Of a DNA stretch of 64,000 nt, positions 63,733-64,000 are shown piece after piece; position 1 is the stretch's first letter; each line of letters starts with the position of its first letter. Location: NCBI RefSeq assembly GCF_024362695.1, contig NC_065419.1:1426678-1490677 (forward strand), written 5' to 3'. Under the pieces are notes generated by a model. It was not told the DNA's origin, ran no database searches, and saw only the letters and a list, made by a program, of their open reading frames with translations. Position numbers and translations under genes: made by a program. The DNA is from Pectinophora gossypiella (taxonomy: Eukaryota; Arthropoda; Insecta; Lepidoptera; Gelechiidae).

Positions 63733-64000
63733 TTTTTGACGTGACTTTTTGTACATTTGTCGCAGATGGCATTAACTACTTGGCCGGACACATGGGAAGT
63801 GCTGGGTGCTCACTGGATTCTGAACCTTGGATAGAATTGGTAACGAGTAGGCCCATATCAATAAGCACTGTCGTGGTCGGTGTAGGTATCTGAGAGTGAT
63901 TGCTGTCGCGAGCTGATTGATCGCCTCTGTGGCTAGAGTAATCGAGTCGTAACCTTATATAACGTCCTTCACCACTTAGTAGCGGAAAGTGGTTATCTGA
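63733..64000 (-). mobile_element. Jockey-like 3' fragment at the window edge
   Basis: GACGTGACTTTTTGTACATT, CTTGGCCGGACACATGG, TCGCGAGCTGATTGATCGCC and AACGTCCTTCACC. Diverged, with a deletion in the 3' UTR. It may continue beyond 64000. Confidence 0.8.

Overview
This window looks like gene-poor, repeat-dense DNA from an insect nucleus, most probably a moth or butterfly. It is AT-rich, has no operons, and its long open frames are almost all pieces of non-LTR retrotransposons. The rest is a mosaic of tRNA-headed SINEs, one tRNA/5S-headed SINE, short inverted-repeat DNA elements and LINE 3' ends. The lepidopteran call rests on repeat types I recognise from memory, not on a search. Family names used here (SINE-A, B, C, D, SINE-5S, Jockey-like, RTE-like) are local labels.

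The largest element is a Jockey-like LINE on the minus strand (10288-13354). It carries endonuclease and reverse-transcriptase domains, a 53-nt oligo(T) (its poly(A) tail read on the other strand) and an 11-bp target duplication. About 18 further fragments of the same 3' end are scattered from 412 to the right edge. LINE C-terminal remnants of several other lineages lie at 4.1, 8.0, 20.6, 22.1, 26.1, 35.1, 36.5, 49.5, 54.4, 55.0 and 57.0 kb. SINEs fall into five families: SINE-A (3' end usually (GAA)n), SINE-B (tail like an RTE C-terminus), SINE-C, SINE-D, and SINE-5S, a chimera of a tRNA-like 5' end and the 5S rRNA internal promoter. DNA elements include seven copies of a ~145-bp TA-flanked mariner-type MITE, a ~160-bp near-perfect hairpin MITE, and a 2.3-kb foldback element (58.95-61.26 kb) with arms of degenerate ~140-bp repeats.

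The only candidate that is not plainly a transposon pol is a two-exon gene on the minus strand (51821-52569) for a zeste-type Myb/SANT-like DNA-binding protein. Its donor and acceptor sites are good, but the two exons do not join in frame as sequenced.

Many insertions can be ordered because target duplications and interrupted elements are visible (9.1-9.96, 21.27-21.83, 23.85-24.36, 28.65-28.85, 47.2-47.9, 57.6-58.5 and 62.5-63.0 kb). The parts do not form a pathway. What links them is retrotransposition: SINE families with different heads share a core and LINE-like tails, and two kinds of chimera end in the Jockey 3' UTR, each found at two loci.
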